The position numbers were made by a program, and so were the translations under genes. Under the pieces are notes generated by a model, which was not told the DNA's origin, made no database searches, and was given only the letters and a program-made list of their open reading frames with translations. This document shows positions 6,151-13,258 of a stretch of DNA of 15,944 nucleotides, in pieces. The stretch is from Rugosimonospora sp036494675 (GTDB taxonomy: Bacteria > Actinomycetota > Actinomycetes > Mycobacteriales > Micromonosporaceae). The stretch is taken from assembly GCA_036494675.1 (NCBI GenBank), contig DASXOA010000064.1:1-15944 (forward strand), read 5' to 3'. Each line of letters starts with the position of its first letter. Position 1 is the first letter of the stretch.

Positions 6151-7338
6151 CTAGACCGGGATGATGACGTCGTCGAGACCGCGGGGGTACGCCGTGAAGG
6201 GCCGCGCGCCGTCGTCGGTGAGCAGCATCGAGTCGGAGATGCGGTACCCGCCGTGCTCGGGGACGTAGATGCCGGGCTCGTTGGAGACGACCATTCCGGC
6301 CTCCAGCACGGTGCCGTCGCCGTCCTCCAGCCACGGCGGCTCGTGCATGCCCAGCCCGATGCCGTGCCCCTGCCGGTGGCGCAGGTACCCGCCCAGCCCC
6401 TGCCCACGGATGACGTCCAGGCACGCCCGGTTCACGTCGGCGCAGCGCACCCCGGGCCGCAGCGCCTCGGTACCGGTCTGCTGCGCCTGGCGTACCGCCT
6501 CGTAGTACCGGCGCTGGTCCGCGGTCGGCTCGCCCAGGATGAAGGTCCGCTCCCCTTCGACGAACCGGCCACCGACCGCGCAGCCGAGCGAGAGCATGAA
6601 CACCTCGCCGGGGCGCAGCCGGTACCCGGAGGGCAGGCCGTGCGGGTGGGCGCTGTTGGCGCCGGCGTAGACCAGACCGCCGGCCAGCGGTGAGACCACC
6701 ACGACGTCGGTGTGCTCGGCGTACATGGTGCGGGTACCGACCGAGGACACGTGCCCGGCCAACTCCGCCTCGCTGGGCAGTTGGCCGCCGGCGGCGATCG
6801 CGTCCTCGATCAGGGCGCGGCCGGCTTCCAGCATCAGGTCGGTGATCCGGGCCGCCTCGGCGTGCAGGGCGACCTCCTCCGGCCGCTTCACCAGCCGGGC
6901 CCGGGTCACCACATCGGTGCGGACCAGGGTCGCCTTGCCGAACGCCGCGGTGACCTCGGCGAGCCGGGCCACGCTCATGCTGCCCGCGTACCCGACCCGC
7001 CCGGCCACGTCGCCGAGGTGCTCAAACGGCGGCCGGATGCCGGGGAACTCCGGGTACGCGACGAGCCGCGCGGCGGTGTGCTGCCACTCGGCGTGCTCCC
7101 GCTCCAACTCCGGCAGCAGCAGCGTCGCGGTGCCGTCGACGCCCAGCAGCAGCGCGACCGGCCGCTCGCCGGGGTGGTGGAAGAACCCGGTCAGGTACGC
7201 CACGTCCGAGGCGTCGTCGGCCAGTACGGCGTCGAGTCCGGCCTCGGCCATCGCGGCGCGCACGCCGTCCTGTACCGAGGTGTAGAACTCGACCGGCAAC
7301 CGTTGGGTTTTCTGTTGCGCCTGCGCGGTCTGCGCCAT
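6151..7338 (-). CDS. M24-family (creatinase/Xaa-Pro peptidase fold) protein with missing metal ligands
   Basis: A 395-residue cytoplasmic protein with a creatinase-type N-terminal domain (about 15-145) and a pita-bread C-terminal domain (about 155-385). GHGIGLGMHEPPW (H325, H332) and NEPGIY (E354) are conserved. Three of the five usual metal ligands are not: the IDLG aspartate is S250, the SDxTRT aspartate is E261, and the RIED glutamate is S368. Creatinase and some relatives work without metal, so it may be an amidohydrolase of that sort rather than an Xaa-Pro aminopeptidase. ATG 7338 follows the permease stop by 5 bp, with GGGAGGA upstream. Longer readings would run back through the permease gene. 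Its place inside the transporter operon suggests it acts on the imported compound. Confidence 0.86.
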   Translation of the reverse strand: MAQTAQAQQKTQRLPVEFYTSVQDGVRAAMAEAGLDAVLADDASDVAYLTGFFHHPGERPVALLLGVDGTATLLLPELEREHAEWQHTAARLVAYPEFPGIRPPFEHLGDVAGRVGYAGSMSVARLAEVTAAFGKATLVRTDVVTRARLVKRPEEVALHAEAARITDLMLEAGRALIEDAIAAGGQLPSEAELAGHVSSVGTRTMYAEHTDVVVVSPLAGGLVYAGANSAHPHGLPSGYRLRPGEVFMLSLGCAVGGRFVEGERTFILGEPTADQRRYYEAVRQAQQTGTEALRPGVRCADVNRACLDVIRGQGLGGYLRHRQGHGIGLGMHEPPWLEDGDGTVLEAGMVVSNEPGIYVPEHGGYRISDSMLLTDDGARPFTAYPRGLDDVIIPV

Positions 7339-7343
7339 CGGCT

Positions 7344-8219
7344 CTAGTCCTCCCGGGAACGGGGATTGCGGGCGTCGTTGTAGGTGATGGAGATCAGCGT
7401 CGCGGAGACCACCAGCACGAGCATGGCCAGCGACGGGAACAGCGTGGTCCACCAGGCGCTGGACATCGCGCCGGACTGCTCGGCCTCGAACAGGATCCGG
7501 CCCCACGACCAGTTGGTCACCCCGCCCAGGCCCAGGAAGGCCAGGCTGGCCGCGGTGAGCACGGCCCGGGACGAGGTCAGCGCCACGGACACCACGACCA
7601 CCGGCGCCACGGCGGGCAGCAGGTGCTTGCGGATGATCCAGGTGGACGATCCACCGGTGAGCCGGGCCGCGTCCATGTACGGCAGCCGTACCGCCGAGAG
7701 CGCCTGCGAGCGCACCACCCGGGCCACCTCGGGCCAGGAGAAGAACGCAATGATCAGGATCTCGGTGAGCACGCTGGTACCGGCGAGCGCGGTGACCAGG
7801 ATCATCAACGGCAGTACCGGCAGCGACAGGCACAGGTCGACGACCGTGCCGATCACGGTGTCCGCCTTGGGGAAGTAGGCCCCGAGCATGGCCACCAGCA
7901 CGCCGATCACGATGGCCAGCGCCGAGGAGGCCGCGGCCACCAGCACGCTGATCCTGGTCCCCCAGACCACCTCGGCGAACACGTCCCGGCCGAGGTTGTC
8001 GGTGCCGAACAGGTGCGCGCCGCTGGGCGCCTGGAGCACCTCGCCGCCGTACCCCGAAGGAGACGCCACGATCAGCGGAGCGAAGATGGCGACCAGCACG
8101 ATCAGGGCCAGCACAACCATCGAGATCATGCCCAGCGGGTTGCGCCGGAACGCCGACCAGGTCGCCCGTGCCGCGGTCGGCGACTCGGTGGTGACCGAGT
8201 CGAGAACACCAATGCTCAT
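7344..8219 (-). CDS. dppC: DppC/OppC-like ABC transporter permease
   Basis: A 291-residue inner-membrane permease of the peptide/opine/nickel (PepT) class. The N-terminal TM segment (about 33-52, MISMVVLALIVLVAIFAPLI) is followed by HLFGTDNLGRDVFAEVVWGTRIS, a hallmark of DppC/OppC proteins. The EAA loop that contacts the ATPases is DAARLTGGSSTWIIRKHLLP (about 185-204). About six TM helices are visible. The ATG at 8219 is preceded by GGGGGAGAG, and the gene lies 16 bp after the dppB-like gene. It should form a heterodimeric channel with DppB, fed by the lipoprotein and driven by the two ATPases encoded beyond the binding-protein and M19 genes on the other strand. The symbol is by family only; substrate is unproven. 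Confidence 0.9.
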   Translation of the reverse strand: MSIGVLDSVTTESPTAARATWSAFRRNPLGMISMVVLALIVLVAIFAPLIVASPSGYGGEVLQAPSGAHLFGTDNLGRDVFAEVVWGTRISVLVAAASSALAIVIGVLVAMLGAYFPKADTVIGTVVDLCLSLPVLPLMILVTALAGTSVLTEILIIAFFSWPEVARVVRSQALSAVRLPYMDAARLTGGSSTWIIRKHLLPAVAPVVVVSVALTSSRAVLTAASLAFLGLGGVTNWSWGRILFEAEQSGAMSSAWWTTLFPSLAMLVLVVSATLISITYNDARNPRSRED

Positions 8220-8235
8220 ACCTACTCTCCCCCTC

Positions 8236-9201
8236 TCATGCCGTGCGCACCCGCGGGTCCAGCACGCCGTACGCCAGGTCGGTGAGCATGTTCACCACCA
8301 CCACGGTCGCGGCCAGCAGCACGAAGGCGCCCTGGAGCACCGGGTAGTCGAGCTGGGTGACCGCCTCGTAGATGCCGCGGCCGATGCCCGGGTAGGCGAA
8401 CACGGTCTCGGTGAGCACCGCGCCGCCGACCAGGTAGCCCAGTTGCAGGCCGATCAGGGTCGTGGTGGGCAGCAGCGCGTTGCGCAGTGCGTGCTTCCAC
8501 ACCACCGTCCGGTTGGCCAGGCCCTTGGCGTTGGCCAGGACGGTGTAGTCCTCGCCGAGCGAGTCGATGAGGGTGGCGCGCAGGGTCAGCACGTACGACC
8601 CCAGCTGTACCAGCATCAGGCTCACGCAGGGCAGTACCAGATGGGAGAGCACTGAGACGTACCACGCGCCGCCGTACACGCCCGGGGTGTAGGCGCCACC
8701 GATGGGTAGCCAGTGCAGCTGCAGCCCGAACACGAACAGCAGGAAGATGCCCACGGTGGGTACGAACAACGACTGCACACCCACGCCGAAGACCTGAACC
8801 AGCCGGTCGAGCACCTTGTGCGGGCGGGTCGCCGCCAGCACCCCCAGGGGGATGCCGACGGCGACCGTCACGATCAGCGAGGATCCGGTCAGCAGCAGAG
8901 TCCAGGGCAGCCGCGACATCAGCACGGAGCTGACCGGGACCTGCTGCGTGAAGGAGATCCCCAGGTTGCCGTGCAGCAGCTGCCACAGGTACTTGCCGTA
9001 CTGGGTCAACAGCGGCTGGTCCAGACCGTACTGGTGCAACAGGATGTTGCGCGCCTGCACGGTCATGTTCGGGCTGGCTACCGCCAGTGCGGGGTTGCCC
9101 GGTAGCAGGCGGAGCAGGAGGAAGGTGACCGTACTGGCGAACCAGAGGGTCAGCACCGCCCTGCCCAGCCTGCGTACCGCGAATCTGACGACCGGAGGCA
9201 T
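8236..9201 (-). CDS. dppB: DppB/OppB-like ABC transporter permease
   Basis: A 321-residue inner-membrane permease. It opens with the family pattern VRFAVRRLGRAVLTLWFASTVTFLLLRLLPGNP, continues with a periplasm-side QYGLDQPLLTQYGKYLWQLLHGNLGIS segment usual in DppB/OppB, and has the EAA-type loop with NAKGLANRTVVWKHALRNALLP (about 235-256). It ends GVLDPRVR, the common end of the family. Six TM helices are expected. It starts 4 bp after the binding-protein stop, with only a weak Shine-Dalgarno, so translation is probably coupled. Together with the dppC-like product it forms the import channel. Confidence 0.9.
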   Translation of the reverse strand: MPPVVRFAVRRLGRAVLTLWFASTVTFLLLRLLPGNPALAVASPNMTVQARNILLHQYGLDQPLLTQYGKYLWQLLHGNLGISFTQQVPVSSVLMSRLPWTLLLTGSSLIVTVAVGIPLGVLAATRPHKVLDRLVQVFGVGVQSLFVPTVGIFLLFVFGLQLHWLPIGGAYTPGVYGGAWYVSVLSHLVLPCVSLMLVQLGSYVLTLRATLIDSLGEDYTVLANAKGLANRTVVWKHALRNALLPTTTLIGLQLGYLVGGAVLTETVFAYPGIGRGIYEAVTQLDYPVLQGAFVLLAATVVVVNMLTDLAYGVLDPRVRTA

Positions 9202-9205
9202 CTGC

Positions 9206-10786
9206 TCAGCCGGTCGTCTTCACGTTGGCCAACGACTGCGGGTCGAGCAGCGAGAGCAACTCGCTCGGCTTCACCACGAACCCGCTGTACTTGTCGCTGT
9301 ACGCGAAGTACAGGTTCTGCATGTACATCACGTCGTCATAGACGTCGTTGTGCACCATCGTCGCGGCCTGTGTGATCAGGGTCTTCTGGGTGGCCTTGTC
9401 GGTGGTGGCCTGCGCCTGCGTGATGAGCGAGCTCAGCGCCGGGTCGTTGACCTGCGAGTAGTTGATCGCGCCGCCGGGCAGGTAGGTCAGCGACATGTTC
9501 GTCGTCGGGTCGTCCATGATGGCGAAGTTCCCGAGGTAGATGTCGTAGTTGCCCGACGCCGTGTTGGCCAGGTAGGTGTTGCGCTCCTGACCCTCCAGGT
9601 TGATGGTGATCCCGGCCTTGGCCTCATCGTCCTTGATGATGGTCGCCGCCTGCGAGGACACCGGGTCCGCTAGCGAGTAGATCATGTTGAGCTTCAGGTT
9701 GGACACCCCGGCCTGCGCCAGCAGCTGCTTGGCCTTGTTGGGGTCGTAGGTGTACTCCTTCAGCGAAGGGTCGACCCAGTCCTTGAGCACCGGCGGGATC
9801 GGCGACGAGCCCGTGGTGACCGCCTGGCCCTGCAGCACGACCGACCGGATGGCGTTGTAGTCCACGCTGTCCGCCAGCGCCTGACGAACCTGGAGGTTGT
9901 CCAGCGGCTTCTTGGTCATGTTGAAGGCCATGTGCTCGTACCCGAGGCCGGGCGCCTCCTGCACTTTGATGCCCGCGGCGGTCTGCAGAGACTTCACCTG
10001 GGCCGGCGGCAGCGAGTTGCCGATGAGGTCCACGTCGCCGTTCTTCAGCGCCAGGATCTCGCTGTTGATGTCCGGGTAGACCCGGTACACGATCTTCTGC
10101 AGGGTCGGGGTGTTGTTCGGCGCGAACGGGTACGGGGTGACCCGGTCCAGCGTGTAGCTCTGCCCCTTGACCGCGCTGACCAGCTTGTACGGTCCGGCGC
10201 TGACCCAGTTGCTGTTGTTGGGGAAGGTGGCCACGCTGCCGTGCGGCGCGAAGACGTGCTGCGGCACGACGTTCATCCAGAACCCGACCTCGGAGATGAC
10301 GGTCGAGTCCGGACGGCTCAGGTGCAGCTCGACCTTTGTCGCGCTGGGCGCGGTCGCGTTGATCACATTGGACATCTGGCCGTACGTGGTGTTGCCGGCC
10401 GGCTTGTCCTTGAGGATTGCGTTGATCGTGTACGCGACATCGGCGGCGGTGACCGGCTGGCCGTCGCTCCACTTCATGTCGTCGCGGATGTCGTAGTACC
10501 CGGTGGTCGGGTTGCTGTACCCGAAGTCCTTCGCCAGGTACGGCTCCTTGTTGCCGTTGGCGTCGATGGTCAGCAGCCGCGGGTACATCAGGTCGGTGAC
10601 CCAGTCGTCGGTACGGCTGTTGCCCACGAGCGGGTTGAAGTTGACCACGTCGGTCGTGGTCGCGATGGTCAGCGTGCCACTGCCGCTCCCGCCGCCGGCG
10701 CTCTTCGGCGGGGCGGGGCTACAGGCGGCGACCGTGGCCGCCGCCGCGAGGGCGGCGACCACGATGATGGGAACACGAATCCGCAT
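9206..10786 (-). CDS. Family 5 extracellular substrate-binding lipoprotein
   Basis: A 526-residue peptide/opine/nickel-type (SBP_bac_5) binding protein. The signal peptide (IRVPIIVVAALAAAATVAAC) ends in a VAAC lipobox with the modified Cys at residue 22, followed by a Gly/Ser-rich linker, so it is tethered outside the membrane. Domain hallmarks include LTIATTTDVVNFNPL, MKWSDGQPVTAADVAYTINAIL, NGDVDLIGN and LGYEHMAFNMTKKPLDNLQVRQALADSVDYNAI. ATG 10786 overlaps the dipeptidase stop as TAATG; the in-frame TTG at 10795 sits right on the GAGGAGG and is unlikely to be used. It delivers the substrate to the DppBC-like channel. Family 5 proteins bind peptides, but also opines, nickel chelates and sugars, so the ligand is open. 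Confidence 0.9.
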   Translation of the reverse strand: MRIRVPIIVVAALAAAATVAACSPAPPKSAGGGSGSGTLTIATTTDVVNFNPLVGNSRTDDWVTDLMYPRLLTIDANGNKEPYLAKDFGYSNPTTGYYDIRDDMKWSDGQPVTAADVAYTINAILKDKPAGNTTYGQMSNVINATAPSATKVELHLSRPDSTVISEVGFWMNVVPQHVFAPHGSVATFPNNSNWVSAGPYKLVSAVKGQSYTLDRVTPYPFAPNNTPTLQKIVYRVYPDINSEILALKNGDVDLIGNSLPPAQVKSLQTAAGIKVQEAPGLGYEHMAFNMTKKPLDNLQVRQALADSVDYNAIRSVVLQGQAVTTGSSPIPPVLKDWVDPSLKEYTYDPNKAKQLLAQAGVSNLKLNMIYSLADPVSSQAATIIKDDEAKAGITINLEGQERNTYLANTASGNYDIYLGNFAIMDDPTTNMSLTYLPGGAINYSQVNDPALSSLITQAQATTDKATQKTLITQAATMVHNDVYDDVMYMQNLYFAYSDKYSGFVVKPSELLSLLDPQSLANVKTTG

Positions 10787-11994
10787 TAAACCCAAACCTC
10801 CTCAAGGACCCGGATGATGTTGCCGCCCACGACCTTGCGGATCTCGTCGTCCGAGTAGCCGTGGCTGACCAGCCATCCGATGATGTTGTAGAAACACTCG
10901 GCCGGGTTCTCCAGGCCATCGACGTACTTCACCCGCGGGTGGTCGACGTGGCCGTGCGCCTGAGAGATGGACAGGTTGCTGGAGAACGCGTCGTGCAGGC
11001 CGACGTGGTCGCCGAACAGGGTGTCCGGGCCGAACGCGATGTGATCGATGCCGATGATGTCGACCAGGTGGGTGAAGTGGTCCATCACGGACTCGATGGA
11101 GTGCTGCGGGTGCTCGTTGGACAGCGTGGTGTGCGGCGCGGCCTCCAGGCCGAGGACGCCACCGCGGTCGGCGCACGCCTTGATGAGCGCGTCGGGCTTC
11201 ATCCGGTTGGTCGGCCACACCTCGCGGGATCCGCAGTGCGTGATGAAGATCGGCTTGGTGGAGTGGTTGATGACGTCCAGCGCGGTGCGGTCCCCGGAGT
11301 GCGAGATGTCGATGGCGAAGCCGAGCTTGTTCATCCGCTCGACGGCCTTCTCGCCGAAGTACGTGAGCCCGCCGTCGCCGCGCTCCTTGAGGCCGCTGCC
11401 GAGGTAGTTGGCCTCGGAGTAGGCGATGCCGATCTGGCGCACGCCGAAGCCGTACAGCACGTCGAGCCGGTCGACCTCGTTCTCGATCGGGGTCGCCGCC
11501 TCCAGCGCGAAGACGTGGGCCAGCCGGCCGGTCTCGTGCGCGCGCCGGATGTCGGCGACGGTCTCGGCCTTGACGACGAAGTCCTGGTGGGCCAGGTCGG
11601 CCATCCGGACGCCGAGGTCGAAGAGCACATCCTGGTACTTCCAGCCAGCGTCGCTGGAGATGCAGCAGGTGCCGTCCATGCCGTTGTCGAAGACGGCGGT
11701 CATGCCGGAGCGGGCGAGACCCTGGTACCCGGTGGGTTCGCGGCCCTGGCGGATGTGCTCGCGCAGTTGCCCCATGTCCTCGGGGAACACCTGGACGTGA
11801 TCGTGCAGGGAGATCACGATCTCGTCGGTGAGGAGCTTCACGACCCGGCCGCGCTGGCTGTCGGAGAGTTCCAGCCCCTGATACTCGGGTACCCGGCCGA
11901 TCTGCTTCGCGTACCTGAACTCCCTGAAGTCTTTTCCTGACTCCAGGTAGTCGTAAGCCGTGTAGCCCGTGTACCGCTTTGCCGGTTCGAGCAT
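10786..11994 (-). CDS. M19 membrane-dipeptidase-like amidohydrolase
   Basis: A 402-residue TIM-barrel amidohydrolase of the renal dipeptidase (M19) group, here cytoplasmic with no signal peptide. Metal-site candidates are H64 and H66 (ISLHDHVQ), E165 (FALEAATPI), H232 (AIDISHSGD) and H253 (FITHCGSRE); substrate-side R264 (PTNRMKPD) and D324 (AFGPDTLFG) are also present. YSEANYLGSGLKERGDGGLT followed by YFGEKAVERMN matches the family core. M19 enzymes normally have HxD at the first motif, whereas this one has HxH. Typical reactions are hydrolysis of dipeptides, often with a D-residue, or related amides. ATG 11994 has AAAGGGG eight bases upstream. It is first in the operon and coupled to the binding protein by TAATG. 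It may well be a branch with a non-dipeptide substrate. Confidence 0.87.
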   Translation of the reverse strand: MLEPAKRYTGYTAYDYLESGKDFREFRYAKQIGRVPEYQGLELSDSQRGRVVKLLTDEIVISLHDHVQVFPEDMGQLREHIRQGREPTGYQGLARSGMTAVFDNGMDGTCCISSDAGWKYQDVLFDLGVRMADLAHQDFVVKAETVADIRRAHETGRLAHVFALEAATPIENEVDRLDVLYGFGVRQIGIAYSEANYLGSGLKERGDGGLTYFGEKAVERMNKLGFAIDISHSGDRTALDVINHSTKPIFITHCGSREVWPTNRMKPDALIKACADRGGVLGLEAAPHTTLSNEHPQHSIESVMDHFTHLVDIIGIDHIAFGPDTLFGDHVGLHDAFSSNLSISQAHGHVDHPRVKYVDGLENPAECFYNIIGWLVSHGYSDDEIRKVVGGNIIRVLEEVWV

Positions 11995-12256
11995 TGGATT
12001 ATCCCCTTTCTCCGTGCCGCAATGTCGCGGCCATGGCACTCCGGACGGCATCGTCCGGCTGCCGGCAGTCACGCTGGGCGCCTCCGGTCACCGGGAGTGC
12101 CGGGGGCCCGTCGCCGCGTCACCTCGGCGCGACGAATGCAAGGGTTGCAATAATCCGGCGCAGAAGTCAATATCTGAACGAGGAACAGGCGCGACGGAGG
12201 GCTAGTGCGCGAACTCTAGGCATAGAAGTCCTTTTGCGTAACATGGAGGAAATGTC
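11995..12256. promoter_or_regulatory. Divergent control region between the M19 operon and the ATPase operon
   Basis: These 262 bp separate oppositely read gene sets of one transporter. They hold a perfect hairpin CCGGACG-GCAT-CGTCCGG (12041-12058), a 10-bp palindrome (12059-12068), a longer-range 8-bp pair GGCACTCC/GGAGTGCC (12035-12042, 12094-12101), and an inverted repeat TGCAA-GGG-TTGCA (12137-12149). The first group would lie in the leader of the minus-strand operon; the last is placed like an operator. No convincing -10/-35 pair was found in either direction. GGAGGA at 12245-12250 is the ribosome site of the downstream ATPase gene. Confidence 0.5.
12137..12149. promoter_or_regulatory. 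Candidate operator TGCAA-N3-TTGCA
   Basis: A perfect 5-bp inverted repeat around GGG lies in an AT-richer patch of the divergent region, 143 bp from the M19 start and 108 bp from the ATPase start. Short A/T-edged dyads are compatible with Lrp/AsnC binding, and the adjoining operon encodes such a protein; the link is inference. Confidence 0.35.
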
Positions 12257-13258
12257 GTGGATCACTCGCCGTCACCGGCGCTCAACGTTCGTGGCCTGTC
12301 GGTAACCTTCGGCACCCGCCAAGGTCCCGTCCCGGCCGTGGCCGACGTCGACCTCGACGTGGCCCCCGGAGAGCTGGTCGCGCTGCTCGGCGAGTCCGGC
12401 TCCGGCAAGTCCGTCACCGCACGTGCGGTGATGGGCCTGTCCACCCGCAACGCGTCCATCACCGCCAAACAGATCCGGCTCGGCGACACCGACCTGCTCG
12501 CCCTGCCCGAGGGCGAGCGCCGCAAGCTGCGCGGAGCCCGGATGAGCCTGGTGTTCCAGGACGCCCTCTCCGCGCTGAACCCCGTGCTGTCCATCGGCGA
12601 CCAGATCGGCGAGCTGTTCCGGACGCACCGCGGCATGTCCCGCCGCCAGGCCCGCGCCGAGGCGATCGACCTCCTCGGCCAGGTCGGCATCCCGGCTCCG
12701 GCCCGACGGGTCGCCGACTACCCGCACCAGTTCTCCGGCGGCATGCGCCAGCGCATCCTCATCGCGATGGCCATCGCGCTGCGCCCCGAACTGATCATCG
12801 CGGACGAGCCGACCACCGCCCTGGACGTCACCGTGCAGGCGCAGATCCTCGAACTGCTCGACTCGCTGCGCCGCGAGCTCAACATGGCGGTCCTGCTCAT
12901 CACGCACGACCTCGGCGTCGTGTCCGAGGTGGCGGACCGGATCCTGGTCATGTACGCCGGCCGGATCGTCGAATCCGGTACCGCCGACGACCTGCTGGGC
13001 CGCCCCGCGCACCCGTACACCGAGGCGCTGCTGCGCTCGGTACCCCAGGCCGACACGCGCGGCCAGGACCTGTACGCGATCCCGGGCAGCCCGCCGAGCC
13101 CGGCCAACCAGCCGACCGGCTGCCCGTTCCATCCCCGGTGCACCTGGGCGATCGACGAGTGCCGGACCACCCGCCCCACGCTGATCCCGCTGGCCGGCGG
13201 CCGTGCCGCGGCCTGCCACCGAACCGAGGAGGTGCTCGATGCAGTCGTCACCGGGTGA
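12257..13258 (+). CDS. dppD: DppD/OppD-like ABC transporter ATPase
   Basis: A 333-residue cytoplasmic ATPase of the peptide importer class. Walker A is GESGSGKS (45-52), Q-loop Q101, signature FSGGMRQR (159-166), Walker B LIIADEP (179-185), D-loop ALD, and switch histidine H217 in THD. The C-terminal oligopeptide/dipeptide extension is present with CPFHPRC and a final CH; in relatives these cysteines bind an iron-sulfur cluster. GTG 12257 is set six bases after GGAGGA. It is the first gene of a two-gene operon divergent from the rest of the transporter. It should pair with the next gene's product to power the DppBC-like channel. All catalytic motifs look intact. Confidence 0.92.
   Translation: MDHSPSPALNVRGLSVTFGTRQGPVPAVADVDLDVAPGELVALLGESGSGKSVTARAVMGLSTRNASITAKQIRLGDTDLLALPEGERRKLRGARMSLVFQDALSALNPVLSIGDQIGELFRTHRGMSRRQARAEAIDLLGQVGIPAPARRVADYPHQFSGGMRQRILIAMAIALRPELIIADEPTTALDVTVQAQILELLDSLRRELNMAVLLITHDLGVVSEVADRILVMYAGRIVESGTADDLLGRPAHPYTEALLRSVPQADTRGQDLYAIPGSPPSPANQPTGCPFHPRCTWAIDECRTTRPTLIPLAGGRAAACHRTEEVLDAVVTG

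Noticed and set aside
5247..6407. Extended alpha/beta hydrolase reading of 386 codons
   Set aside because: The first 104 residues overlap the M24 gene and are low-complexity; GTG 6095 has a good ribosome site and the hydrolase fold starts right there.
6151..7833. Extended M24 reading of 560 codons
   Set aside because: The extra N-terminal part overlaps the permease gene in another frame and has no family similarity; ATG 7338 with GGGAGGA upstream gives the normal family length.
10786..10795. TTG at 10795 as start of the binding lipoprotein
   Set aside because: It touches the GAGGAGG ribosome site with no spacing, while ATG 10786 is well placed and coupled to the preceding stop as TAATG.
12144..12175. 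Promoter TTGCAA-N17-CAATAT for the ATPase operon
   Set aside because: Spacing is right but the -10 matches only 3 of 6 consensus bases; too weak to annotate.
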